Shown here piece after piece: positions 17,614 through 26,714 of a DNA stretch of 64,000 bases. The position numbers were made by a program, and so were the translations under genes. Where the stretch lies: positions 682,001 to 746,000 of the forward strand of contig NZ_KI911557.1 of NCBI RefSeq assembly GCF_000515215.1, written 5' to 3'. The stretch comes from Methylomonas sp. 11b. Its GTDB lineage: Bacteria; Pseudomonadota; Gammaproteobacteria; Methylococcales; Methylomonadaceae. The notes below the pieces were generated by a model that saw nothing but the letters and a program-made list of their open reading frames with translations, was not told the DNA's origin and did not search any database. Each line of letters starts with the position of its first letter. The stretch's first letter is position 1.

Positions 17614-19065
17614 ATGAATAACATAACTGCCGAGGGTAAAATAATACTGAAAGGCCGCTTTGTGTTGGAAGAAATTCTTGGTCACGGCGGGATGGGAACA
17701 GTTTATAAAGCATTGGATTTATTGGCGGTTGAAGCACGCGATAAAGAACCATATTTAGCAATAAAACTATTAAACTCGGAACTTCTTGGTGACCCTAGGT
17801 TTTTCATTGCTATGCAACGAGAAGCTAAAAAGGCTAAGTCACTGGCGCACCCGAATATTATTGCCATATATGATTTTGATCGTGATGGTAGCAATGTTTA
17901 TTTGAGCATGCAGTTACTCAAAGGCAGCCCTCTTAGCGCCTTTATCAAACAGCACTCTTCGGGCATTGCACTCGACAAAGCTTTACCTATAGTAAAAGAC
18001 ATGGCGTCCGCTTTGGCTCACGCGCACAAAAACGGTATCGTCCATTCGGATTTTAAGCCGGGGAATGTGTTTGTAGACGATCAAGGCCATGTTACGGTTC
18101 TGGACTTTGGCATTGCCTGCCAGTTTGAAAGAACTGCACGAGGCAATGACGAGACGACTGTTTTTGACTCACGGTCACTAAATGCGCTATCACCTCCCTA
18201 TGCCAGCCTTGAGATGCTAAACAATGTGGAACCGGATCCACGAGACGATATCTATGCGCTTGCTTGCGTGACATATGAACTTTTATCAGGCAAGCACCCG
18301 TTTTCAAGATCAAATGCTCAACAGGCGTACGATTTAAAAGCACAACCGAGCCAGATTACTTCTATCTCGAATAAACAGTGGAAAGGATTGTTGCATGGCC
18401 TCCAGTTAAAGCGCGAACACCGTACTAAAACTGTTGATAAATTCATAGCCGAAATTTCACCTTCACAAAGTAGCAAAGCAAAGCTGTATTTTGTGGCATC
18501 AATAACATTTGCTAGTTGCGTGGTATTGGCTTCCTATTGGTCATTTCAGAAGAGCCAGGAACAGAGCATTGATTCGTCAGCGCAAATAAATGCGAATATA
18601 AACGAGCCCAAGAAAACGGAAATGACTTCCATTCCAGCGGAAGCACCAACAAGTTATCGGGACAACCAAAAGGCTGACTCAATTTCGAAAAACCCAATAA
18701 ATCTGCAGCTATCCGCATCAAGTTACAATATAGGCGATCCAATGATTATATTCGTGGAAACGGAAAAACCCATGTATATCACTTTAATACATACTAACTC
18801 AAAAGGGGAAGTTTCTACTATTTATCCGAATAGCTATGAAACCTATCAAATAATATCGGCAGGCGATAGGGTACGAATTCCAAGAGAAAATGCCGACTAT
18901 GAATTTACTGTGTCGGGTCCATCAGGGATAGATAGAATAGAAGCTCTAGGAAGCTCTGAGCCGCTACCAATTACAGAAAATATTATCGATGGAAGCGGAA
19001 AAATTAACGCAAAAATTAATTCTCTCCTAATATCAAGAACAGCAGTAACTGTAAAAGTTTATTAA
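17614..19065 (+). CDS. Membrane-anchored Hanks-type Ser/Thr kinase with DUF4384-like outer domain
   Basis: A 483-residue protein. Kinase domain at about 15-285: glycine loop GHGGMG (23-28), Lys51 (AIKLL), catalytic loop HSDFKPGN with Asp146, and DFG at 164-166. The usual HRD Arg is Ser, a non-RD type seen in other bacterial kinases. One membrane helix spans about 291-311; the outer part (about 360-480; SASSYNIGDPMIIFVETEKP, EVSTIYPN) resembles DUF4384. Substrates are unknown. It is convergent to the OmpA gene with a six-base gap and more AT-rich than nasT, fitting an acquired island. Confidence 0.85.
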   Translation: MNNITAEGKIILKGRFVLEEILGHGGMGTVYKALDLLAVEARDKEPYLAIKLLNSELLGDPRFFIAMQREAKKAKSLAHPNIIAIYDFDRDGSNVYLSMQLLKGSPLSAFIKQHSSGIALDKALPIVKDMASALAHAHKNGIVHSDFKPGNVFVDDQGHVTVLDFGIACQFERTARGNDETTVFDSRSLNALSPPYASLEMLNNVEPDPRDDIYALACVTYELLSGKHPFSRSNAQQAYDLKAQPSQITSISNKQWKGLLHGLQLKREHRTKTVDKFIAEISPSQSSKAKLYFVASITFASCVVLASYWSFQKSQEQSIDSSAQINANINEPKKTEMTSIPAEAPTSYRDNQKADSISKNPINLQLSASSYNIGDPMIIFVETEKPMYITLIHTNSKGEVSTIYPNSYETYQIISAGDRVRIPRENADYEFTVSGPSGIDRIEALGSSEPLPITENIIDGSGKINAKINSLLISRTAVTVKVY

Positions 19066-19071
19066 AGTCGG

Positions 19072-19623
19072 TTACGGCATAGCGGCAATTCTAACTCGTC
19101 GATTAGCAGCGCTGTAGGGATTAGCTGGATCGAGTAAGCCTTGTTCTCCGTGACCAGAAAATTGAATTCTTGAAGCTGCCAGACCATGTCCTGCAACGAA
19201 AAAGTCCCGTACGGTAGCTGCGCGTCGCAAGGATAAATCTTTATTATATTCATCGGTCCCTTTGGCATCCGTATATCCTTCTACAAGAAACTTCAGGTTT
19301 TCCAGGTCACCGGACACCAAAGCTTCCGCAACAGGGGTGAGTTGTTTGACAGCTTCATCCGTTAATTGTGCGGAATTGAAAGCAAATTGAATTTCTAAGG
19401 ATATTGCTTTAGAACCAGTGTTGGCCGTTTTATCCTTAGGCCGGATACTGATGCCACGTGTAAGACCTTTTTCCCCACTTTCCATTCCTGGTTTAAGCGC
19501 TTCAATGATTTCATCTTTTGTAGGCGCTCGGCTTTTAAGATTTATCTCTTCAGCGGCAGCACTTTCAGTAAACACCAGCGAAAGTAAAAGGGTAAATAAA
19601 TAAATTATTTTAGAGAACCACAT
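19072..19623 (-). CDS. OmpA family protein, peptidoglycan-associating
   Basis: A 183-residue exported protein with a signal peptide (MWFSKIIYLFTLLLSLVFTE, cleavage near SAAAEE) and a C-terminal OmpA domain (about 75-180). QFAFNSAQLTDEAVKQL, VEGYTDAKGTDEYN and LSLRRAATVRDFF are the standard peptidoglycan-binding motifs. There is no beta-barrel, so it is a periplasmic cell-wall-binding protein. It is the last of six leftward genes that include the two-partner secretion set. Confidence 0.9.
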   Translation of the reverse strand: MWFSKIIYLFTLLLSLVFTESAAAEEINLKSRAPTKDEIIEALKPGMESGEKGLTRGISIRPKDKTANTGSKAISLEIQFAFNSAQLTDEAVKQLTPVAEALVSGDLENLKFLVEGYTDAKGTDEYNKDLSLRRAATVRDFFVAGHGLAASRIQFSGHGEQGLLDPANPYSAANRRVRIAAMP

Positions 19624-19676
19624 ATTTAATCCTTTATAACGTTTACAGCTTTAAGTTAAAAAATTAATAGGCTTTG

Positions 19677-20240
19677 TTAAAGAGGAGCCCTGTTGTTAGC
19701 GTATTCATAGCGAACGTCTTTCCATACACTTTCGTATAATTGGGGCATAGACTCATTCCGCACATCCCTCTTTACATATAAGCCGGGTATGTAGAGTTGT
19801 GTAACTTTAATGTTCTGAACCGGCGTCCATTTCTCGGTAATAGTTTTTGCAACATTACCCTCCCCAGCGTATGCGTCTAGCGGTGAAGTCAATATTGCAC
19901 TGACTATTCTATCGACACGCGTCCAATCATAGGGAAGCGCAAGAAATAGACGGGCTGCATAGGTGAATTGCAACTCCATTCGAATTGAATAGTGCCAAAT
20001 AGTATTGATGTTATCGAAACTCAGCCACCATCCGCCACCCAAGACTTTTTCAGGTTTAGACGGATTACTGAAAAATCGATAATAGCGATGCCCCTGATTC
20101 AAATGCACCCTGGTTGGATTATTAATACCCCCGCTACTGATAATATTGTGTTCATTAAACCATTCCTCGGGACTAATGCCTTTAGCTATTAACTGCCAAT
20201 GCGGTTGAACAAAGCAGATGTCATTTAGTGCATTACTCAT
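19677..20240 (-). CDS. Unknown 187-residue protein in the secretion island
   Basis: I do not recognise this protein. It has no signal peptide and no membrane segment. Notable parts are HRYYRFFSNPSKPEKV and GGGWWLSFDNI near residues 50-75, and an aromatic-rich body. An Arg-containing strand followed by a Gly-rich WWLS segment is loosely reminiscent of small ADP-ribosyltransferase folds, but I cannot see a convincing catalytic set, so that is only a prompt for a structure search. A GGGAG/AGGA region precedes the ATG. It lies 53 bases before the OmpA gene. Confidence 0.6.
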   Translation of the reverse strand: MSNALNDICFVQPHWQLIAKGISPEEWFNEHNIISSGGINNPTRVHLNQGHRYYRFFSNPSKPEKVLGGGWWLSFDNINTIWHYSIRMELQFTYAARLFLALPYDWTRVDRIVSAILTSPLDAYAGEGNVAKTITEKWTPVQNIKVTQLYIPGLYVKRDVRNESMPQLYESVWKDVRYEYANNRAPL

Positions 20241-20336
20241 TATCCTACTCCCAAGGTATTAGTTAGTATTTTCTGGTAATCCATTCGAAATTGTAGTGCC
20301 AAGAAATAAATTTTTACCATTATTATTTTTACTTTG

Positions 20337-21296
20337 TCAGAAGTATCTGGCTAATTCGAAAGTCATTGGCGTCTGTTTGCCGACTGGTCCACCAGTCTTT
20401 GAATTCGAACTCAGGCATTCCGCCCGGTTATCCGTTATCTTGGAGATGTAGGCTATGCGAAACTCCTTACTTTTTATAAAGATCGAGAAAAACGACCTTA
20501 GAGCACATTCCAGAGGGTGGCAAATGAAAAGTCGCCTGTTGATAATTCTTCTTTTGCCATTAAACATTACAAAAGCTAAAAAGCCGGCCAGGATTAGGAA
20601 GATTGACGGTGGCTCAGGTGCATCATAAAATTCGACCTTACCTTGCAGGGTAAAATGTGTTGGGCCAATTTCTGTTAGGCGGTCAAGTGTTGGGTCTTTA
20701 GGTGTTGGGTTCCTTTTTATGCCGTAATCGGTGTTATTAATAATTACTTTAAGAATATGATCGCCTGTATCCAACCATTCAGTTAAATTTTTGCTTGTGC
20801 CAAAATCGTAAAGTGAATCCTTCCAATAGTACGTGACAACATCAGGAGGGATGGACGGAGTGTATGAACTTTGAAAATAACCTTCAGAACCCGCGCTCGT
20901 CGCGAATAGCCCTGCTGAAGCTAGGAGAGTATTGTCTAAGAAAACTTGCGCCCTATCGTCTGCGGCAAACAAGGAAATATTGATCTCGTACGGATTCAAT
21001 TCGGGAATCGGAAACTTAAAAATGGCAGTCCAATAGCCATTGTAGTTAGGGTCGGAGTAGTCAAGACTATCGCCAACATAAGTGCTATCCTTCGGACTAT
21101 CACCAGACATGTCCATGGTGATCCATTTATCCAAATTATTATCTTGCAAGCCGTCGCTAAAATGCCACTTCGAGAGATTCGCTTCAGTCGTGCTGAAGTC
21201 TATCGCCACCGTTGCTGCCGATGCGTTCCCCAAGGCGAAGCTGAGTGCAATGGTTAGAGCTAACCTTATATTATTGTTTCTTGAATTAATTTTCAT
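20337..21296 (-). CDS. PEP-CTERM-type exported protein with an abnormal C-terminal tail
   Basis: A 319-residue protein with a signal peptide (LALTIALSFALGNASAATVA) and an extracellular domain with a lectin-like look (WTAIFKFPIPEL, AADDRAQVFLDNTLLASAG). PEP at residue 227, a hydrophobic stretch (SIFLILAGFLAFVMF) and KRR at 248-250 form a PEP-CTERM sorting signal, read by exosortase for export and cleavage. Normally the protein ends within a few residues of the basic cluster; here 69 more follow, looking like read-through. The original stop may have been lost. No exosortase is in the window. Confidence 0.75.
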   Translation of the reverse strand: MKINSRNNNIRLALTIALSFALGNASAATVAIDFSTTEANLSKWHFSDGLQDNNLDKWITMDMSGDSPKDSTYVGDSLDYSDPNYNGYWTAIFKFPIPELNPYEINISLFAADDRAQVFLDNTLLASAGLFATSAGSEGYFQSSYTPSIPPDVVTYYWKDSLYDFGTSKNLTEWLDTGDHILKVIINNTDYGIKRNPTPKDPTLDRLTEIGPTHFTLQGKVEFYDAPEPPSIFLILAGFLAFVMFNGKRRIINRRLFICHPLECALRSFFSIFIKSKEFRIAYISKITDNRAECLSSNSKTGGPVGKQTPMTFELARYF

Positions 21297-21423
21297 AATT
21301 ATATCCCAATATTTTGAAGAGATTAATCGCTTATCTCATTAACAAATTTGTCAGCCAAAGCTCACAAGGCTTAACCTTGCCTTTATCCGCATAATCTTTG
21401 TCGCAATCGATCAACAAAAACCA

Positions 21424-24369
21424 TCAATAGATTTGCAAATCGCCACCTTTAGGCAATAAACCTCCTCTTCCAATACGCGTAAGGGTACTACCGGAACTAA
21501 GACCGCAATAATCCTGACTGAAGATGCTGGTATCGAATTGCGGACCACCAAGATTGGCAAGTACGCCACTCAGATTTAACTGCGGTGCCGTCACGTTTAG
21601 CGTTCCACTGACACCGGTTTCTGACACGGCCTGTATGACATTCAAACCGGAAATAAAAGGTTGCCAGGCAGTCGGCGAGCCCCCCATAATCAGGGTGTCG
21701 TTGCTAGGAATTAGTCCACCTAAATTAAGTAGGATGTTGCCCCCCGAGCCGCCTATGGCGTTTGCTTGTATCACACCCGTATCCATAATTAGCAAGTTTG
21801 CAGTCACCGAAATATCACCGCCATTGCTGTTGGCCCCGTTGACGCTGGTCAGGAAGCCGGAATTTTGCAGGCTAACCAGTTCGCCGCCACTTATAAAAAT
21901 AGATCCCCCATTGCCAGTGTTGGCCATGGTGCTTATGTAAGATGGATCTAATGTCAACCAGTGGGAAAAAATAAGAGAAATATTGCCAGCCGCAATATTC
22001 CCAGTGGACGCACTAGTGATTGAACTATTCCGCATAAGAATATCTGGAGCGCGGATTGCTATGTTGCCGGGATGAATTGTAGAAGCTCGGTTTTCAGGAA
22101 CGATAGCATCGTTTTGAACGCTGATATATCCGCCATCGGTAAGATGAAGCCAATCGTTGGCTACAATCGATATATTGCCGGTTTCTCCGCTTGAACCGGA
22201 ACCCAACGATGCGGATGAGATGTAACCACCGCCATGGACAAGTAGCGTATTTGCTGCAATATTCACTACACCAGCCTGACCTAGCGACTGCGAAAAGCTG
22301 GATATTGTCCCGCCATTTCGTATATCCATATTGTCAGCTTGCACATTGACAATCCCAGCATTGCCGGTGACGAGATTATTCGACACTATGTTCTGATCGG
22401 GTCCAGTAATAGACATAATCCCTGTAGCCAAGGAGGAGCCTCCTTGATCGATTGTCAAACCTCTGACGTGCGACACATTCACTTCGCCGGCATTGCCTCG
22501 ACTGTGGGTACTAGTCGATATTTGGCCGCCACTGAGTATATTAAGGGTACCGGCCTGCACATTGATCTCACCGGCATTTCCTGATCCAAGGGCGGATGAT
22601 TCCGATAAAATACCGCCTCTTTGATGGGACGTGCCTTGGCTGCCTATGTTCAAAGCATAGGACGCATTGATGTTTATAGTACCTGCATCGCCAGTTCCGG
22701 CAGTAGAGGTTCTAATAATACCGGCATTAAAAATGTCCAGTGTATTGGCGTTAACCTTTATAAGGCCGGCGTTACCAGTACTTAGCTCGAATGCAGACGA
22801 ATCAATGCCGGCAACATGCTCTGTATTACTTAGGGAATCTATAGTCAAAGTATTGGTGGTAACATTTATATTACCGGCATTGCCAGTACTTAGCTTAAGC
22901 GCGGATGAATAAATGCCGGTACCAAACTTTGTATTACTCAGAGAATCTATGGTCAAATTATTCGAAGTTATTTTGATAAAACCTGCATCGCCACTCGAGA
23001 AGGCGACATTGGCTATCGATCCGCCATTAAGTATATTCATTGTTCCCGCATTGACAGTTATATCACCCGAGTTACCTGAAGACATGGAATCTGCACGAAT
23101 CCCCGTTGCGGAATCACTCGTATAATCCCCGCGGTTGATGGTCAGGGTATTGTTGACATTGACCAGAATATCGCCGGATTTGCCTGCATTTCTAGAAACA
23201 GTTTCTATTTGTCCACGATTTAAAATTTCAAGCGTATTTGCCCAGACGGAAATATCACCGGATTTAACTGAAGATCTAGCTTCCGAATGAATTCCTGTAG
23301 AAATATTGGAACTGCCTCCGTTTAAAGACAAGACATTACTTACTACCTGAATACCTTTTGCTGATGTCGACGCTATGCTACCAGTATTATCAACCCGCCC
23401 AGTTCCACCATTGGCGAATGAGACATTATCGCCATAAATCGATATTCTCCCGCCGCCATCGCCGCTAGTAATGATTGCACTTTGATCGATATTAATAACT
23501 CCAGCGTTGCTTGCTAATGGAGGGGGCTCCGGCAAAGGCAAATATCCTGGGTTGTTTGGTACAAGACTAACCGAGCCCTGTTCTTGCATGGCTACCATGC
23601 GTATTTCACCTGCCTCGGCTGTTAGGATTGCCTGATCTGTAACTTGAATCTCTCCTGCCACGATGTCAAGCTTAGGGTTATTTTGTGAGGGATTAAGATT
23701 GAGATTCAATCGGGCATGATGAATATCAATCAAACCATTATTAGCGGAATTTGTCGCCAGAAAACCCAAGGAGACAGGATCGTCATTGGGAAGAGAAATA
23801 CCGCCCTGCAAATTTGGATCGGCATAGAATATTCCGCCGTTTTTGAATTCAATTTTATCCGCAGTACTGACATGAAAAGCGCCGGGTACATTCAACTGCG
23901 CATTTGGGCCTAAAGCGATGCCGTTGGGATTAATAAAGTAAAACGAAGCATGTCCGATATTGGAGCGAAGCGTGCCATCGATACTACTTTGTGTGCCTCC
24001 GGTTACGCGCGAAATAACATTGCTGATCGTATCGCTAGAATTTCCTGAAAAGGTGACTGTATTACCAGAGCCTATATTAAATTTTGAAAAACTGAAAAAT
24101 AAATTGTGACCGGCTAGATTTCCAGAATTTTGTTCAACAATAGTGTTGTTTTGACCGTTTGTTAAAATATAATTTGCCACTGGCACCCTAGGGTCAATAG
24201 CAATATTATTAACATCAACAGCCAAGGAAAACGAAACTGGAAACATCATCCCAAAAATGCAGTAGGCCAAAATGCGCAGCCAAGCGAAAGTTTGTATATA
24301 GCTAGATATAATTGAAGCCCCCAATACAAAATCGATAAATCTAACTAGAAATATTATTTTCATAACCAA
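21424..24369 (-). CDS. Filamentous haemagglutinin-like exoprotein (TpsA)
   Basis: A 981-residue two-partner-secretion exoprotein. The export signal is long (to about residue 50, VSFSLAVDV), then the TPS domain (about 52-300) with NLAGHNLFFSFSKFNIGSG and the hallmark FYFINPNGIALGPNAQLNV. The rest is a Gly/Ser/Asn-rich parallel beta-helix of repeats of the type GNAGxINVxxNTLxI. Two 36-residue units with LTIDSLSNT stand in tandem. It should be exported by the TpsB at 26715 and act as a surface adhesin or matrix protein. Its start overlaps the CHAT gene by ten bases. Confidence 0.9.
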   Translation of the reverse strand: MVMKIIFLVRFIDFVLGASIISSYIQTFAWLRILAYCIFGMMFPVSFSLAVDVNNIAIDPRVPVANYILTNGQNNTIVEQNSGNLAGHNLFFSFSKFNIGSGNTVTFSGNSSDTISNVISRVTGGTQSSIDGTLRSNIGHASFYFINPNGIALGPNAQLNVPGAFHVSTADKIEFKNGGIFYADPNLQGGISLPNDDPVSLGFLATNSANNGLIDIHHARLNLNLNPSQNNPKLDIVAGEIQVTDQAILTAEAGEIRMVAMQEQGSVSLVPNNPGYLPLPEPPPLASNAGVINIDQSAIITSGDGGGRISIYGDNVSFANGGTGRVDNTGSIASTSAKGIQVVSNVLSLNGGSSNISTGIHSEARSSVKSGDISVWANTLEILNRGQIETVSRNAGKSGDILVNVNNTLTINRGDYTSDSATGIRADSMSSGNSGDITVNAGTMNILNGGSIANVAFSSGDAGFIKITSNNLTIDSLSNTKFGTGIYSSALKLSTGNAGNINVTTNTLTIDSLSNTEHVAGIDSSAFELSTGNAGLIKVNANTLDIFNAGIIRTSTAGTGDAGTININASYALNIGSQGTSHQRGGILSESSALGSGNAGEINVQAGTLNILSGGQISTSTHSRGNAGEVNVSHVRGLTIDQGGSSLATGIMSITGPDQNIVSNNLVTGNAGIVNVQADNMDIRNGGTISSFSQSLGQAGVVNIAANTLLVHGGGYISSASLGSGSSGETGNISIVANDWLHLTDGGYISVQNDAIVPENRASTIHPGNIAIRAPDILMRNSSITSASTGNIAAGNISLIFSHWLTLDPSYISTMANTGNGGSIFISGGELVSLQNSGFLTSVNGANSNGGDISVTANLLIMDTGVIQANAIGGSGGNILLNLGGLIPSNDTLIMGGSPTAWQPFISGLNVIQAVSETGVSGTLNVTAPQLNLSGVLANLGGPQFDTSIFSQDYCGLSSGSTLTRIGRGGLLPKGGDLQIY
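22741..22957 (-). repeat. Tandem 108-nt repeat inside the TpsA gene
   Basis: Two in-frame copies encode a 36-residue unit beginning LTIDSLSNT and ending STGNAG plus a short strand. The matched marker CCAGTACTTAGC recurs 108 bases apart (near 22775 and 22883). The flanking coils are more divergent, so this is a recent duplication within the beta-helix. Confidence 0.7.
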
Positions 24370-26669
24370 TTACCCACCAATATAAACGGTGACCAATAAA
24401 ACGGATTTTCCAGTCTGTCCTGTTTAATCAAACTAATTTGCGCTTGCCTTAACGCTTGCGCCTTGCTGGTGCCGGAAACGGCAAGGGCTTTATAAAATTC
24501 GGCCATCAACTGCGAAGCTGCTTCATCGGAGACTGGCCATAAACTGCCCAAGGCGCTACGGACTTTGGCTTTTAGAGCAATGCCGCTGATACCCAGCGGT
24601 GCGCGGTCATCGCCTTCGGCGGTCTGGCAGGCGCTTAAGGTAAGCAACTCCACCGGCTGCTTAACGAATTTATCCGATTTCAGCAGCCGTTCCAGGTCGT
24701 CTATGTTGATGACATTGTCATAAGCCATCAAAAAAGTGGTGTCGGCGGAATTGCCGAACACTGCGTGAGAGGCTATGTGCACCATTGAATAGGGCTCCTG
24801 CAGCACTTGCTGATTAAAACCTTCCACGGTGAAGTCCTGATTCATCAACACGGTGTTGGGCATTTCCCTGCGTAAAGTATTAATTTCCTCCGAGACACCG
24901 GGCAGGCTGAGGGCTTGTTTCATGTTTCTTTGAAAATCCGCGTCCGTTACCAGTCGGGCAATATCCACTTCGCGCGACTTGTCCGGTTTGCTGTTTAAGC
25001 CAACCGGTAAGGCACGGCTAAAGGGCTTTTTGGCAAGATCGACGCCGCGTTCGCTGGCCGCGACTAATGCTTCCATAAAGGCAGGTGGTAAATGTGAGAT
25101 TACCGGGCCGGGTTCGCTCAGACCGACCAGCAGCGCCTTTTGGCTATGATTTAGCGAGGCGGTCGATTCGATGATGCTGAGGCCGGGCGAGGTGGCAATG
25201 GCATAGCGTTCGACCAGATAGCGTTCGCCATCGTACAAGGCAGCCACCGGGATCATCCTCAATGCCCCGTCGGGCAACATCACCAGGGTTTGAATACCCT
25301 GCTCGCGCAACCAGGGTTCGGCAGGGGCGATCAGCCAGTCATAAAGCTGTTTGGATAAAATCTTGGCGTCCTTCTGAGCATTGCGTAGCCTGTGCGCCAG
25401 TTGTTGTATCTGGTTTTCGATCCCGTCGGCCGGGACGGCTTGGGTAAACTGCTTAATCTCGCTACCGCTGCTAATCAGCAGCTCCAGGCGGTCCGGCAAG
25501 ATGATCGGGTAGATAATGGCGGTGGTGCTTTCAACGTTATCCAGCAGTACATTTTTATAGCTTTGCACTGCGCAGCGCCCACCCAGAAAATCCTCCAATT
25601 CGGACTTTTTGATCAATTCCACGGCATCGCGAGCTCTGCGCAACAGAGGGGACTTTTGATCTTCGCTCAGTTTGGCAGCTTGCGCCAGCAGCACATCGGC
25701 CAGGCCGAGATAGACTGGTTCCAACACCTCTCGAAACGAAGAGCGACCGTTATGATATTCGACTGGTATGTCGTGACGAATTTCTTCGATCTCATCGATG
25801 GCGTTTTGATAATAAACCGTGGCTTCCGGCAATTGTTGTTTGAAGCGGTATAAACGGCCTTGCCGCCATTCCAGGTTAATCAGCAAATCATGGGCTTCAA
25901 TGCCTTGCGCTAATTGAATGGCTTGCGTATTCAGGCGCATCGCTTCTTCCTGGCGGTTTTGGTCTTCATACAATTGGGCCAGACCGTCAAGGCTTTCAGC
26001 CTGAAGTCTCGGCTGTTGATCGCCTAAATTTTGCCGCGCCTGCTGGAAGCTGTCATAGGCCAGTTTCAGCCCCGGCGAGCCTAGGCGTTGTGCTTGCGCG
26101 CCAAGCTGCAATAGATAACGGCTGCGAATGATGGGATCGGCGATACCGTCAAGCGTGGGATTAATGGCTGTCAATTCAGCGAGACGTTGCTCGGTCGGCA
26201 GCAGGGACGCAAGGCCCAGCCGAATGCCGATCACCAGTTCCGGATTGCCGCCGGCAATGGTTAGCGCCTGCTGGTATTGTTGACGCGCGGCATCGGTTTG
26301 ATCGCGACTGTTCTGGATATTGGCTAAAGTGACAAGCCAACGGGCGCGGTCCGAGGCAGAACCGGCATTTGAATCGATGGCTTGGCGGAGAAATTCTTCG
26401 GCGGCCACGTAATGCCGCATTTGGTAGTGGGTTTGACCATACAGGCCGTTGATTTTTGCATTTTGTTCGTCGCTGGAAGCCGATTTTTGCGCGCTGCGCA
26501 GTGCGTCCAAAGCCAAAAAGTATTGACCTTGTTGATAATGCTTTTCGGCTTGACTGAGTAAGTCTGTCAGGTCGCTGTCCGCAGCCTGCACTAGTCCGGA
26601 CATGAAAAAAAGTCCGAGAGCGAGTGCTAACCTAAGGTTTTTGTAATTGATGCACATGTCATGAATCAC
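24360..26669 (-). CDS. Exported TPR-CHAT protease
   Basis: A 769-residue protein with a signal peptide (LRLALALGLFFMSGLVQA, cleavage before ADSDL), a TPR array (about 35-330; HYQQGQYFLALDALRSAQ, ARQQYQQALTIAG) and a C-terminal CHAT domain (about 470-769), a caspase-like fold. The catalytic pair is visible: His635 in HIASHAVFG and Cys681 in LSACQTAEG. CHAT proteins are often cytoplasmic; this one appears to be exported. It lies between tpsB and tpsA, suggesting it acts on the exoprotein or its transporter, which is inference. Confidence 0.88.
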   Translation of the reverse strand: MIHDMCINYKNLRLALALGLFFMSGLVQAADSDLTDLLSQAEKHYQQGQYFLALDALRSAQKSASSDEQNAKINGLYGQTHYQMRHYVAAEEFLRQAIDSNAGSASDRARWLVTLANIQNSRDQTDAARQQYQQALTIAGGNPELVIGIRLGLASLLPTEQRLAELTAINPTLDGIADPIIRSRYLLQLGAQAQRLGSPGLKLAYDSFQQARQNLGDQQPRLQAESLDGLAQLYEDQNRQEEAMRLNTQAIQLAQGIEAHDLLINLEWRQGRLYRFKQQLPEATVYYQNAIDEIEEIRHDIPVEYHNGRSSFREVLEPVYLGLADVLLAQAAKLSEDQKSPLLRRARDAVELIKKSELEDFLGGRCAVQSYKNVLLDNVESTTAIIYPIILPDRLELLISSGSEIKQFTQAVPADGIENQIQQLAHRLRNAQKDAKILSKQLYDWLIAPAEPWLREQGIQTLVMLPDGALRMIPVAALYDGERYLVERYAIATSPGLSIIESTASLNHSQKALLVGLSEPGPVISHLPPAFMEALVAASERGVDLAKKPFSRALPVGLNSKPDKSREVDIARLVTDADFQRNMKQALSLPGVSEEINTLRREMPNTVLMNQDFTVEGFNQQVLQEPYSMVHIASHAVFGNSADTTFLMAYDNVINIDDLERLLKSDKFVKQPVELLTLSACQTAEGDDRAPLGISGIALKAKVRSALGSLWPVSDEAASQLMAEFYKALAVSGTSKAQALRQAQISLIKQDRLENPFYWSPFILVGNWL

Positions 26670-26714
26670 CGGATGTCTTTATAAAAGCATTAAGTCCCAT
26701 ATCAACTGAGAAAC

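Noticed and set aside
22741..22957. Repeats in TpsA as a CRISPR array
   Set aside because: The repeats are in-frame, 108 bases long and contiguous, without spacers; they encode beta-helix coils.
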